DNA of 64,000 nucleotides from Ascidiimonas aurantiaca (GCF_037646345.1 NZ_JBBEWR010000014.1:62001-126000); one strand, 5' to 3'; numbered from the stretch's first letter, positions 8,645 to 18,311 are shown. The notes: generated from the sequence alone by a model not told the origin. Numbers and translations are program-made.

Positions 8645-8697
8645 AGGCAAAAACTATATATTCTAAAGTAATTTTATGATATACAAAACCAGTACTT

Positions 8698-9636
8698 ATG
8701 GATCATGAACTATTAAAAACAGGAAGCCGGGCCCTTAAAAAAGCTGCACTGAATGAAAACGCCAAAAGTTATATTCTCCAAAACAAAGTGCTTTTCGATA
8801 CGTTGAAAAAAGCAGCCAACCGGTATATTGGCGGTGAGAACATAGAAGAAGCAGTCACTGTAATACAAAAACTCAATAAACAGGGGTTTACCGTCACAAC
8901 CGACTTCATGGGAGAGAGTAAACGTAATGAAGGAGATGCGAATCTTGCGACCAAAGAGTTTATTGATCTGGCAGAAACCATACGTATAGGTAACCTTAAT
9001 TCTTCCATTTCACTGGATCTTTCGCACATTGGTTTACTCGTTTCTAAAGAGCTCGCAGCAAAAAATCTTCATAGTATCTGTCAGCAAGCTAAAAAAGGTA
9101 ACCGGGAAGTTATTATAAGTATGGAAGGAACAGACCGTACCGATGCTATACTGGATATATATAAAGAAGCATTGAAACAGCATAACAATCTGGGCATTAC
9201 CCTTCAGGCTTATTTAAAGAGAACAAAAGATGATCTTAAGGAAGCACTGCAACTGCCGGGTAGCATACGAATGGTGAAAGGGGCCTTTTCTACGCCAGAA
9301 GGAGTTTCTTTGGCAAGAGGAGAAAAGCTGGATACTATATACCTAAACTATACAGAACAGTTACTGGCAAAAAATCACCCCTGTGCCATTGCCTCGCATG
9401 ACGAAAAGATTTTTAAAAAAACCCGACAATTAATAGATCTTCACAAACCAACCAACTACGTATTGGAGCGTCTTCTGGGTATTGAAAACGAAACTCTGGA
9501 AATTTATAAGAATGCGGGGTATCGTTGCCGTATATACGTAGTATATGGAAAAGAATGGTATTTATATCTCTGTAACCGCTGGGCCGAGTACCCTCTTAAT
9601 GTTTTAAGAGGTATTGCTGACATGGTTAACGAATAA
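8698..9636 (+). CDS. Proline dehydrogenase (monofunctional)
   Basis: A 312-residue FAD enzyme that oxidises proline to pyrroline-5-carboxylate, the first step of proline use. The barrel pattern is complete: TTDFMGE early, SISLDLSHIGL, VIISMEGTDRTDAIL, ITLQAYLKRTKDDL, RMVKGAF, AIASHDEKIF, YVLERLLGI, and the C-terminal substrate-binding helix with YRCRIYVVYGKEWYLYLCNRWAEYP. The length fits monofunctional PRODH rather than PutA, so the P5C dehydrogenase must be encoded elsewhere. Divergent from an Lrp-type gene. Confidence 0.92.
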   Translation: MDHELLKTGSRALKKAALNENAKSYILQNKVLFDTLKKAANRYIGGENIEEAVTVIQKLNKQGFTVTTDFMGESKRNEGDANLATKEFIDLAETIRIGNLNSSISLDLSHIGLLVSKELAAKNLHSICQQAKKGNREVIISMEGTDRTDAILDIYKEALKQHNNLGITLQAYLKRTKDDLKEALQLPGSIRMVKGAFSTPEGVSLARGEKLDTIYLNYTEQLLAKNHPCAIASHDEKIFKKTRQLIDLHKPTNYVLERLLGIENETLEIYKNAGYRCRIYVVYGKEWYLYLCNRWAEYPLNVLRGIADMVNE

Positions 9637-9788
9637 TTCTATTTGGGAAAAGTATATGAAAGAACGTCTGTATTTTTTATGTATCTGTAAAAAAACTAAA
9701 AACAGGATTGACCGTATGCTTTACAAAAGTGAAGCAAACGGATGAAGATAGATCTTGCTATGCTTATTTATATTTGTTGTGATCTAAA

Positions 9789-10553
9789 TTATAGTGCCTG
9801 TCTAATTTTAAGTTTGATTTTTGTTTGTGCAAAAAATATTCTTAGAAGTTTTAAACGCATATCAAATCGCCAGCGGGGGATCTGAGGATGTTCCATATGC
9901 TCACTTACCATGATAATGGCTACGACCAGCATTCCCGGGTTATGCCCCTGAGGTAAAAGCATGGGGAACAACATTAAGGCCCAACCGGAACACACACACC
10001 ATACCCCATGTTTTAATCCAAAAGCTAATGCATCTCTATGAGCCGCCCAGCCAAACGCGGCCAGAACTCCATGATCGTGTCCGCGATTTAAAAACCTCTG
10101 TTTTATGGGTGAAAACTGCCATATTATGGCAATTACCCCTACCAACACTGCCGGAACAAATGAATTGGGTAATATAAGGTTTGACCCTAATATAACGACA
10201 TTCATAAAAAACCCAACAACGCCCCAAATCAATGCGTACCCCAATATAAACAACAGTGCCGACTTAAAACGCTGACGCTTAAAACTACGTTCATAGATGT
10301 ACTGAATGGGTATTATTAGTTTAGGAAGCATCATGGCAAACACCATTAGCATCCAGCCTGTCATCATGTTTGAAACAGGGTTCATTTCCAGTAACATCTC
10401 AAGAGAAGCTTCAGAAGGTCCTAAGGTGGTTACCGCACAATGCTCCACTGTCATAATATTGCCGGGATTAAACCATAATAATATCCATAATATCACACTT
10501 ATGGCCAGAATTACCATAGTGATAGCATAATTAAGACGTCTGGTATTTTTCAT
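9789..10553 (-). CDS. DUF2182 predicted metal-binding membrane protein
   Basis: A 254-residue polytopic protein with about six hydrophobic segments. DUF2182 marks are WMLMVFAMMLPKLIIP, a WQFSPIKQ turn followed by a His-containing loop (NRGHDHGV), a GLKHGVWCVCSGWALMLFPML helix with paired Cys and a late MVSEHMEHP. The Cys, His and Met inside helices point to metal binding, and some relatives are labelled copper chaperones, but no activity is proven. Its ATG overlaps the stop of the tyrosinase gene (ATGA), so it is translationally coupled to a copper enzyme. A role in copper supply is an inference from this. Confidence 0.8.
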   Translation of the reverse strand: MKNTRRLNYAITMVILAISVILWILLWFNPGNIMTVEHCAVTTLGPSEASLEMLLEMNPVSNMMTGWMLMVFAMMLPKLIIPIQYIYERSFKRQRFKSALLFILGYALIWGVVGFFMNVVILGSNLILPNSFVPAVLVGVIAIIWQFSPIKQRFLNRGHDHGVLAAFGWAAHRDALAFGLKHGVWCVCSGWALMLFPMLLPQGHNPGMLVVAIIMVSEHMEHPQIPRWRFDMRLKLLRIFFAQTKIKLKIRQAL

Positions 10554-12076
10554 ATGTTTTGTTGTTCACGATAAATACTTACGCGCCCTACTACGATCTT
10601 TTGAGTGCCGGGAATGGCATTCTCAGGAAAGATCTTCACATCTATGGAATCTATATCAAGTGTATTCGTAAGATGCAGGTCATCAAAAATATTGGTAATA
10701 TTGAAAATAAACGTAAGACCCTCACCGCCATGGTGGCCATCTTTCTTAGAGGCATTTCTAAGTCCAAAAAGAGCTACGTGTCCGGCAAGTCTGTCATTTA
10801 CAGTAACTGTTAACATATTGGCATCCATAGCACCCTTTACATTTTCAATTTGAAGATAGATCTCATCAGGAACATTTAACTCAGAAGCTTTCATAAAAGT
10901 GTTTCGCATTACGTTAAATGCGCTCCTATCAAACTTCACATTGGTCTTTATCCCTGATGATTCCAATTCTAACGGTTCCTGATTGGCCCCTATTAATTCT
11001 GATTTACCTCCTGTGTCCATATGCATTTCTTTTGATACCCTCGCCGGTTCTACTCCAAATTTAGTTAACCTTGCAGTAAGTGCTTGATCAAAGTCTAATT
11101 CCTTAGCTAAGGTAAGATCATCATACACATAATCCAACTGGCTAAGACTGTTTACATCGGCCGGGGTAAATACCCACGAGTTCCCGTTGGCCATAGGCAT
11201 TACAAATTCTCTTTCTCCGGATGCTGCCGGACCTTCCAGCCAGTTAGTTTCGGTAGGATTTTGATTTCCGGCAGCATTCCATGCGGCCCACATACGGTCT
11301 ATATTGCAATGATGCAAATAGAATATGGGATCAAGTGCTGCCGTTTCAGGATATGCCATAATACCATAGTCCTCGCCATTAGGTGTGCCTCCCACCTGCA
11401 TGTGTACCATATTATGCGGATTACTTTCTAAATTACCACTTACATTTCCCGAATGACTAAAGCGAGTAGCAGGACCTCCATAACCGGGTTTGGGAGTAGC
11501 CCTATTGCTTCCGGTATAAATGGTATTGCTTTGACACGCACCTGATATTGGGGGAATTTTGATAAATATATTACCATCTCCGTCAGGTCCGTATCGGGCG
11601 GTAACGTACAAAGGATTTGCGCTACCGTCCGGCAAAGTTTTTTCAGCAAAAGCAGGAGGCATTTTATACTGATTCCCGGAACCAAGATAATTCCAGTAAG
11701 GTAATGCCCAGTCGGCTGGTCCTCCCAGGCTTATTACTACTGAACGAATTTGATCTTCTAGAGCAATAAGATAGCCACGATGCCAGGGTGGGAAATACCA
11801 GCTTTGGTGCTGGCACTGGTTCCAAAATGTATCCTGAACAGACCGGGGAGGAACCGGGCTGGTGGGTACGTTAGGAGGTGGAGGGATCTCTCCCCATCCC
11901 GGAAATGTACTTTCTTCTATTTCCTCTCCATGAATAGCGGCAAAGAACCACCAACTGTTTTGATCGTTTAATTGCCTGGACTGCATCTCTTTTACTCCTT
12001 TTGCATACCACAAAAGATCAGGGTTGTCAAATGTACCCTGTTGATTCCATGCATTTTTTCTTTGAAATTTAGCCAT
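10550..12076 (-). CDS. Tyrosinase / polyphenol oxidase, plant-type
   Basis: A 508-residue type-3 copper oxidase. Copper site A: H49 (AIHGEE), H90 and H99 in CQHQSWYFPPWHRGY, with C88 beside H90. Copper site B: H221 and H225 in HNMVH, and H255/H256 in DPIFYLHHCNIDRMW. A C-terminal domain with LDYVYDDL and VKFDRSAF blocks follows, like the DWL/KFDV region of plant polyphenol oxidases that caps the active site. It would oxidise phenols to quinones. The ATG at 12076 is chosen; the frame opens at a TTG 30 bases earlier that adds no conserved residues. No Sec or Tat signal is visible, so it may stay inside the cell. Confidence 0.9.
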   Translation of the reverse strand: MAKFQRKNAWNQQGTFDNPDLLWYAKGVKEMQSRQLNDQNSWWFFAAIHGEEIEESTFPGWGEIPPPPNVPTSPVPPRSVQDTFWNQCQHQSWYFPPWHRGYLIALEDQIRSVVISLGGPADWALPYWNYLGSGNQYKMPPAFAEKTLPDGSANPLYVTARYGPDGDGNIFIKIPPISGACQSNTIYTGSNRATPKPGYGGPATRFSHSGNVSGNLESNPHNMVHMQVGGTPNGEDYGIMAYPETAALDPIFYLHHCNIDRMWAAWNAAGNQNPTETNWLEGPAASGEREFVMPMANGNSWVFTPADVNSLSQLDYVYDDLTLAKELDFDQALTARLTKFGVEPARVSKEMHMDTGGKSELIGANQEPLELESSGIKTNVKFDRSAFNVMRNTFMKASELNVPDEIYLQIENVKGAMDANMLTVTVNDRLAGHVALFGLRNASKKDGHHGGEGLTFIFNITNIFDDLHLTNTLDIDSIDVKIFPENAIPGTQKIVVGRVSIYREQQNI

Positions 12077-12106
12077 TGTATTATTTTTAATTAGTTTTAA
12101 TTGCAA

Positions 12107-12451
12107 GGTTTTACACCTAACACTGTTTGGTAGCTTTTTTAATTATTTAATTTAACCTTAATGGTGGTCAGTAGTTCTGAAAACAAGACAAAGGCTTGAC
12201 TTAACTATATCTTCGCTCCTCCGAAAACCAGTATAACCATAACTCAATTAACAGACTAAAAGCCTGCTTACCGTAGTACTATTTTCTGTAAACATAGAAA
12301 CACCCCTAGTATTACTTACTGTTTGTGTTTTAGCGCTTCTAAATGTAAGAAATTTCTAATTTGTAACCAATAACTTCTTTAAATCATAAGTTTTTTTACA
12401 CTGTTTGTGCTTATTGTGTTTTTTGTGAAGTGTATAGCAGTTGGCAGAGGT
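12107..12451. other. AT-rich intergenic region upstream of tyrosinase
   Basis: 345 bp without a gene I can support. It should hold the tyrosinase promoter at its left end; I did not find a clear TAnnTTTG box there. No repeat or hairpin with a T run was noticed. Confidence 0.4.
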
Positions 12452-13123
12452 TTATTTATATTTATAGATCAACCCAAAATCAAAAGGGGTCCACAGGCAG
12501 GATCTTAAACCGCTTTTTTTGAAAATGGTATTTACCCATGAATTACAGGTATTAAAACAGGAATACTTACCTACGGCTTTATAAAAGTCATCATTTTCTG
12601 TATAACCTTTTCCTTTTAAAAGCATCTTATCTCCATTGACTTTGGTATTGAATGACTGAAGGATCAATTCATTTATTCTGGCTAATTCTGATTTGCTTAC
12701 TTTGACCTCGATCCAATGTGTTTGGAGGTTACGGTAACGGGTTAAATGGATGAGACTGGAGCCTCTTAAGAACAAGGCATTAAATGCATTTGCAAATGTG
12801 AGATCAGACCACGTGGGTGTGTTTAAATAAAAATCTTCATGCCCCCAGCCAAATGAGAAAAAATTATCAGACGGAAAATGAGCAAGTCCTTTTATTAAAG
12901 GTTGAGAGACATCCTTTTTTTCCAGAATAATATGCAAATGCACGCCATTGGTACTCAGGTATATTCTTTCAGTTTTATTAACAGCCGTATAAGATGTATT
13001 TACCGGTATAAAAGTAAGTATTAAAGAGACGGCCAGGTAAATAGCAGGAATGGCCAGTACTAACATTAGTACCTTAAGAACCTTCTTAATAATTTTGATT
13101 ATTGAATATGTTTTCTTAACCAT
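12452..13123 (-). CDS. TIGR02117 / DUF2459 family protein
   Basis: A 223-residue protein with one N-terminal membrane helix (VLMLVLAIPAIYLAVSLIL). Family blocks are clear: RIYLSTNGVHLHIIL, FSFGWGHEDFYLNTPTWSDLTFANAFNALF, HWIEVKVS, and the Cys-containing end KYSCFNTCNSWVNTIFKKSGLRSCLWTPFDFGL. The Cys plus His plus Asn arrangement resembles papain-like folds. The role is unknown; some relatives are annotated with urease-associated genes. Next to, but separate from, the HupE gene. Confidence 0.85.
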   Translation of the reverse strand: MVKKTYSIIKIIKKVLKVLMLVLAIPAIYLAVSLILTFIPVNTSYTAVNKTERIYLSTNGVHLHIILEKKDVSQPLIKGLAHFPSDNFFSFGWGHEDFYLNTPTWSDLTFANAFNALFLRGSSLIHLTRYRNLQTHWIEVKVSKSELARINELILQSFNTKVNGDKMLLKGKGYTENDDFYKAVGKYSCFNTCNSWVNTIFKKSGLRSCLWTPFDFGLIYKYK

Positions 13124-13270
13124 TTACCGACCTCTTTTTCAAAGGGTTACTTATAGTAGTGCCAACGGTATATGCAAACGTATTAATGGCTCCCAGCCGT
13201 TATTGTTGTTTTTACTTTTAACAGGCATATTTTTGATGTTTTTTATCATACATATAACCTATTTTTCATT

Positions 13271-13951
13271 TTATGAATGCCCGGTGAAGTAATTGTATAT
13301 TTGATATATAAACAACCCTATCCCTACTAATACCAGATACCAGTTCACTGCTTTGTAAAAGGCAGCAAACTGTTTATACTTTCGCGAAAGTGTAATTATA
13401 AAAACAATAGGAATTAATGCCAGCACCTGCCCTACTTCAACACCTAAGTTAAAACACAGGATTTTTACTAGAAATTGCTCGCTACCCATATCAAACGATT
13501 GTAATCGTGTGGAGAGTCCGAAGCCGTGTATCAATCCGAAAAGACCTACCATGAGCAGTAAATTTGGAGATGCTATCTTCAATTTTTCAAAACCGCCCAA
13601 ATTCTCAAACCCTTTGTACAAAACACTCAGGGCGATGACCGCATCTACCAGGTGTTCATTTGCCGTGATTCCAGTGTAAGTAGCGCCTATCAGGGTAATA
13701 CAATGTCCTATGGTAAACACGGTAATGAACGTCAAAATGTCCTTAAAGCTGTTCAAATAGAATATAACACCGGCCAGAAAAAGTAAGTGATCGTAACCGG
13801 TGAGCATGTGCATTGCACCCACTTGAATATACGCCCATAAACCACCATTGCGTAAGATCTCCTGGTCAGCACTTGTAACGTCATGAGCAGATGCTAAAAG
13901 CGGAACGAATAATAACAACAGTGAAAGCGCCTGCTTTAAATTCACGTGCAT
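13271..13951 (-). CDS. HupE/UreJ family membrane protein
   Basis: A 226-residue protein with a signal-like first segment ending ASAHD and six more hydrophobic helices. Signature HMLTGYDHLLFLAGVI, TIGHCITLI, GLIHGFGLSTRL and CFNLGVEVGQVLALIP match the HupE/UreJ group, whose members carry nickel or other metal ions. It lies 2 bp after a His-rich DUF4198 gene, so the two probably form a metal-uptake pair. No hydrogenase or urease gene is in this window. Confidence 0.88.
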   Translation of the reverse strand: MHVNLKQALSLLLLFVPLLASAHDVTSADQEILRNGGLWAYIQVGAMHMLTGYDHLLFLAGVIFYLNSFKDILTFITVFTIGHCITLIGATYTGITANEHLVDAVIALSVLYKGFENLGGFEKLKIASPNLLLMVGLFGLIHGFGLSTRLQSFDMGSEQFLVKILCFNLGVEVGQVLALIPIVFIITLSRKYKQFAAFYKAVNWYLVLVGIGLFIYQIYNYFTGHS

Positions 13952-13953
13952 TG

Positions 13954-14997
13954 TCAGTTCTTTTTTCTAAAGATAAAAAATAACAATCCTATGATCAGTA
14001 AACTACCCAGTATAAAGATCCAGGCAGGAAAACTGTCTTCTTGATCATGGTCATGTGTATGTGTAGTAGCATCATGCTTATGGCTCACTTCAAAGGTGAG
14101 TGTCGCCCATTTAGATCGATGCGTTAATTCATCGCTATTTGTAACTTGGGTCATGTAAATGGTACGTAGATAGTAAATACCGTCTTCTGGCAGATCTACA
14201 ATGACCATACCTTGATCATTGGTACGTAATTTTTGACCACTGATATGTGAATGTGCTTCCTCTGTCTGCGATTTGTGAGAATGGTTGTGCTCACCGTCTG
14301 TATGTGTGTTATCATGCGAGTGTTCTTTTCCATCATGCTCATGGCTGTGATCGCTATGTGAATGAGCGTTAGTATTTTTGATATAGTCAGCATAGACCAG
14401 TTGGTTGGATAACGGCTTACCATCTAGCAGTAACTGTACTTCCAGCTTTTCACCACTATATTTTTCATAAGGATTTGCTTGTGGAACCAACTCGATAGGA
14501 TAGCCTAATACGGTACTCCAGTCGTTTGTTTTGATATCACCTACCTGGTAGATAGCTTTTACATGTTTTTGATAACTCTCAACTGCATCTTGATCTAATA
14601 AACTATCCTTTGTGCGTTTTTCAAGCATGTCTAAAACACCATCGTGCTCTAAGTAACTGTTAAATTTTTCAGCGGTGAGTTCTATGTTCCTTGCTTTGGT
14701 AGAGACACCTACCACATAGGTCCCTGCTTCACCGGTTTTAAAAGTTAAGTGTGTAATGGTGCTGTCTTGGTCTTTCCATTGATCCGGATCGATAACTACT
14801 CTTTTCCCTTTAGCGATAACAGAAGCGTCTAGTATGCGATCGCGAGCGATCCTGTTTTCGCTCTTTTCAAACGTCCCATTGTACAGGCTCAAGGTCGCTT
14901 CCTGATCAGGCTGTAAGAAATAAGTTTCCATTTTTATATACAGATCGTGACTGCATAATAATATAAGGGCCAATAGTAGGTAAAAGGATTTACGCAT
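13954..14997 (-). CDS. DUF4198 (NikM-like) His-rich periplasmic protein
   Basis: A 347-residue protein with an N-terminal hydrophobic segment, an SHDLYIKMETYFLQPDQ opening typical of DUF4198, and a C-terminal membrane anchor (FPAWIFILGSLLIIGLLFFIFRKKN). Between two strand-rich parts lies a loop dense in His (NAHSHSDHSHEHDGKEHSH then more), and a second His cluster (HKHDATTHTHDHD) precedes the anchor. These suggest metal buffering. The ATG at 14997 is preferred over a TTG at 15018 because a promoter-like TATATTTG box lies just upstream. Cotranscribed with the HupE gene. Confidence 0.82.
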   Translation of the reverse strand: MRKSFYLLLALILLCSHDLYIKMETYFLQPDQEATLSLYNGTFEKSENRIARDRILDASVIAKGKRVVIDPDQWKDQDSTITHLTFKTGEAGTYVVGVSTKARNIELTAEKFNSYLEHDGVLDMLEKRTKDSLLDQDAVESYQKHVKAIYQVGDIKTNDWSTVLGYPIELVPQANPYEKYSGEKLEVQLLLDGKPLSNQLVYADYIKNTNAHSHSDHSHEHDGKEHSHDNTHTDGEHNHSHKSQTEEAHSHISGQKLRTNDQGMVIVDLPEDGIYYLRTIYMTQVTNSDELTHRSKWATLTFEVSHKHDATTHTHDHDQEDSFPAWIFILGSLLIIGLLFFIFRKKN

Positions 14998-15015
14998 AAA
15001 TTGAAACTTTAGCTT

Positions 15016-15023
15016 CAAATATA
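15016..15023 (-). promoter_or_regulatory. -7 box upstream of the DUF4198 gene
   Basis: TATATTTG on the minus strand, 19 bases before the ATG at 14997. No good TTG was found at the expected distance. Confidence 0.35.
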
Positions 15024-15329
15024 CAAAGAAAGCATGCTAATGATTATGTATTAGGAGGTAAAATTCGCTCTCGATGGTCATTCCAAAACCTGCTTTTCTT
15101 ATTAATCTAAAAATGATCGATTTTTTAAACAGTCTGAAAATCAGAGAAGCTTTCAAGAATTTTTGTTCAATTTCAACTGTTTTTAAAGAATTAAAAGTAA
15201 TTTCAATTTAATTATATACTAAATTGTAGAATAAATAAAACTTTATTTCTACATTTGTTCTATAATTAGGTATCATATATATTTTTATTTTGATTTTCAA
15301 ATAGTTACATCATATTAGATTTTTTTAGA
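15024..15329. other. AT-rich divergent intergenic region
   Basis: About 300 bp between the DUF4198 and PadR genes. It holds the promoters described separately; nothing else was recognised. Confidence 0.4.
15224..15257 (+). promoter_or_regulatory. Candidate promoter of the PadR operon
   Basis: TTG at 15224-15226, a 23-base gap, and TACATTTG at 15250-15257 fit the flavobacterial form at the long end of its spacing. Confidence 0.45.
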
Positions 15330-15665
15330 ATGAAAGAAACACGTTTAGGAGAGTTTGAGGAGATCATACTTTTATTGGTTGGCATTCTTGATGATGACGC
15401 CTACACCCTGAAGATTGCAGAAAGGTTTGAATCGGAAACAGGAAAAGGGGTCTCTATTGGCGCGACCCACTCTACTTTAGACAGGCTTTGTAAAAAAGGC
15501 TTTTTGACCTCGAAGTTGAGTGAGCCAACGGCAGTACGGGGAGGACGCAGAAAAAGAATATATACTATTTCAGCGAGCGGTCAAAAAGCACTTGCTGCAT
15601 CAAGAGAACTCAGGACCTCTCTTTGGAAGCAATATCCGGCATTTACAAAATTTGGATTTAAGTAA
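15330..15665 (+). CDS. PadR family transcriptional regulator
   Basis: A 111-residue winged-helix regulator starting MKETRLGEFEEIILLLVGIL. The recognition part is GKGVSIGATHSTLDRLCKKGFLTSKL with a wing (RGGRRKRIYTISASGQKAL). It ends 10 bases before the permease gene. Pairs of PadR regulator and FtsX permease with a prefix domain are common in Bacteroidota; the regulator is expected to repress the transporter. Confidence 0.92.
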   Translation: MKETRLGEFEEIILLLVGILDDDAYTLKIAERFESETGKGVSIGATHSTLDRLCKKGFLTSKLSEPTAVRGGRRKRIYTISASGQKALAASRELRTSLWKQYPAFTKFGFK

Positions 15666-15675
15666 AATAGTCAAA

Positions 15676-18258
15676 ATGTCTGATAAAAAAGGTACACCCC
15701 CTCAACTACCCAGAAGACTTCTGGACTGGATTATAAGAGATGATCTGGTCGAAGAAATATTAGGCGATCTGGAAGAAAGATTCCATAAAGATACTACAAG
15801 AAAATCTTCTTTTCGGGCCAAAATTAATTACTGGTACCAGACTATGAATTACCTAAGACCTTTTGCAATTCAAAAATCAAAATTATTCACAGTAATGGAT
15901 AACAGTTTATATAAGCTTCACTTTAAGATTTTCTTTCGAAACGCTATAAGGCAGAAAAGCACTTTTTTTATAAAGATCATTGGGCTTTCAACCGGGTTGG
16001 CATGTGTAATGTTAATAGCTCTTTGGGTTTTTGACGAACTTAGTATGGATAAATTCCATGAAAATGATACACGATTGTACCAGATAATTGAAACTCCTGA
16101 AATTGATGGTTACAGGATAGAGAACCCAAGTACAGCAGGGTTGGTAGGAGAAACACTGGCGCAGGAGTTTCCGGAAATTCAGAACAGTACCAGTGTAAAA
16201 ACGATCAAAGATCTCTTGTTCTCCTATAAAGATATCCATCTTAAAGCTCATGGATTATTTACAGACCCGAGTTTTTTTGATGTATTTACCTTTAAACTTG
16301 CTCAGGGTGACAAAAAGAACATACTCCCCACTAAAAACTCGGTTTTACTATCAGAAGCTCTGGCCACAAGACTTTTTGGAAGTACCAACAATGTAATTGG
16401 CAAAGTCATACAGCTTTATGAAAACAGGCCATTCAGGGTCACAGGAATTTTGGAAAAAGTGCCTAATAACTCCTCTATTAAATTCGATTTTGTTTTACCC
16501 TTCGAATTATTTAAAGAGATATCTCCCAATTCGTTAAACTGGGATTATAATACGACCAATGTGTATGTGGTGTTGAAAGAAGGCACCAATATGGTAGATT
16601 TTAATGCCAAGATAAAAGATTTTATAAGCACAAAGACCGAGGCAAATGGTAGGCTGCTTTCAACACGATTATTTTCCGATAATTATCTGTATGACAAATT
16701 TCAGAATAGAGAGGAAAAGTCAGGGAGAATAACCTATGTACGGCTTTTTTCGCTGATCGCTTTTTTAATTCTGATAATTGCATGTATCAATTTTATGAAT
16801 CTTTCCACTGCAAACGCATCGCGAAGGCTTAAGGAAATCGGTATTAAAAAAGTCATAGGATCAAAACGAAACTCTTTAGTGTCACAATACCTAATGGAAT
16901 CGCTTTCAACTACCATTATTTCCTCAGTGTTGGCCCTGCTTATCGTAGTATTGTTACTGCCTCAGTTTAATACTCTTGCTTCGAAGGAAATGGAACTAAG
17001 CTTCAAGCTGGAATATGTATGGTTCTTAGGAGTAATTGTATTGGTTACGGGTCTTTTGGCAGGTAGCTATCCTGCCTTTTATCTCTCGAGACTCAATACC
17101 ATAAATACATTAAAAGGAAAACTCAAAACATCTTTTGGAGAAGTATTTGCACGCAGGGGTCTTGTAATATTTCAATTTACCATTTCCACAATCTTGATTC
17201 TTTCTGTCTTTGTCGTTTATACACAGTTAGAATTTGCCCAAAAAAAGAATTTGGGTTATGACAAAGATAACCTTGTCTATTTTGATATGGACCCGAAAAT
17301 CAGACAAAATTTACATACATACCTATCGGCCTTAGAACAACTTCAGGGAGTAAAGTCGGCAAGTAGCATTTCTACTAATATCGTAGGTGGGAACAATACC
17401 AACAACCGTTTAAAATGGCCCGGGCAAACACCAGATAAACAGGAAGTATTTCAGGTACGTCCTGTAAATTATGGAATGATAGAGACTTTGGATATTGGTA
17501 TTCTTGAAGGAAGATCATTTTCAAAAGACTACGGGGCAGAGGAGTCAAAGATCATCTTTAATCAGACTGCAATCAATGCTATGGGACTCAAGGATCCCAT
17601 TGGTAAAACAGTTTCTATAGAGAATGCGGTTTTTGAAATTGTGGGCATTACCAAAGATTTTCATTTTGCAACTATACACGAAGAGATCAAACCTATGTTC
17701 TTCGTTCTGAGACCAGAATGGACCCGCACCATCATGGTTAAGATACAGGCAGGTAAAGAAAAAATAGCTTTAAATAATCTTCAGGACTTTTACGAACAGT
17801 ACAGTCCCGGAATGGATTTCAATTACAAGTTTCTTGATGAAACTTACGCCTCACAATATGTTTCAGAACAACGGGTCTCTACCCTGGCCAGATATTTTGC
17901 CGGACTCGCTATTTTAATTTCCTGTCTGGGTTTGTTTGGACTGGCCATCTTTAATGCAGAAAGGAGAAAAAAAGAGATCAGTATACGTAAGGTACTTGGT
18001 CAAAGCGCTACCCGCATTACTATTATGTTAGCCAGTGAATTTGCCAAACCTGTCTTAATCTCCATTATAATAGCGCTTCCAATAGCTTACTTTTTGATAA
18101 AAAACTGGCTTTCCAGTTTTGCCTATCGCATTCCATTATATATGTGGTATTTTCTGGCTGCCGGGTTTATAATCCTAACGGTAGCTATGTTAACCGTTGG
18201 AGGACAGGCAATAAAAGCGGCAAACAATAATCCGGTTGACGGGCTAAGAAATAATTAA
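15676..18258 (+). CDS. ABC transporter permease (MacB/FtsX type) with permease prefix domain
   Basis: An 860-residue permease starting MSDKKGTPPQLP. Residues about 8-75 are a soluble prefix (RRLLDWIIRDDLVEEILGDLEERF) found in PadR-linked permeases. Then comes a duplicated FtsX layout: a first helix near residue 105-125, a periplasmic MacB-type domain, three helices around residues 350-480, another helix near 500, a second periplasmic domain, and three helices at the end. The motifs ASRRLKEIGIKKVIGSKR and AERRKKEISIRKVLGQS mark the cytoplasmic loops that contact the ATPase. No ATPase gene is adjacent. Upstream frame extension is ignored because it overlaps PadR. Confidence 0.9.
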   Translation: MSDKKGTPPQLPRRLLDWIIRDDLVEEILGDLEERFHKDTTRKSSFRAKINYWYQTMNYLRPFAIQKSKLFTVMDNSLYKLHFKIFFRNAIRQKSTFFIKIIGLSTGLACVMLIALWVFDELSMDKFHENDTRLYQIIETPEIDGYRIENPSTAGLVGETLAQEFPEIQNSTSVKTIKDLLFSYKDIHLKAHGLFTDPSFFDVFTFKLAQGDKKNILPTKNSVLLSEALATRLFGSTNNVIGKVIQLYENRPFRVTGILEKVPNNSSIKFDFVLPFELFKEISPNSLNWDYNTTNVYVVLKEGTNMVDFNAKIKDFISTKTEANGRLLSTRLFSDNYLYDKFQNREEKSGRITYVRLFSLIAFLILIIACINFMNLSTANASRRLKEIGIKKVIGSKRNSLVSQYLMESLSTTIISSVLALLIVVLLLPQFNTLASKEMELSFKLEYVWFLGVIVLVTGLLAGSYPAFYLSRLNTINTLKGKLKTSFGEVFARRGLVIFQFTISTILILSVFVVYTQLEFAQKKNLGYDKDNLVYFDMDPKIRQNLHTYLSALEQLQGVKSASSISTNIVGGNNTNNRLKWPGQTPDKQEVFQVRPVNYGMIETLDIGILEGRSFSKDYGAEESKIIFNQTAINAMGLKDPIGKTVSIENAVFEIVGITKDFHFATIHEEIKPMFFVLRPEWTRTIMVKIQAGKEKIALNNLQDFYEQYSPGMDFNYKFLDETYASQYVSEQRVSTLARYFAGLAILISCLGLFGLAIFNAERRKKEISIRKVLGQSATRITIMLASEFAKPVLISIIIALPIAYFLIKNWLSSFAYRIPLYMWYFLAAGFIILTVAMLTVGGQAIKAANNNPVDGLRNN

Positions 18259-18311
18259 ATAATCGTGTAAGTACATTATACTTTTAATATACATTACTCT
18301 TCACTAAAAGC

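Noticed and set aside
12077..12106. Upstream TTG start for tyrosinase
   Set aside because: Adds ten residues with no conserved feature; the ATG is the simpler start.
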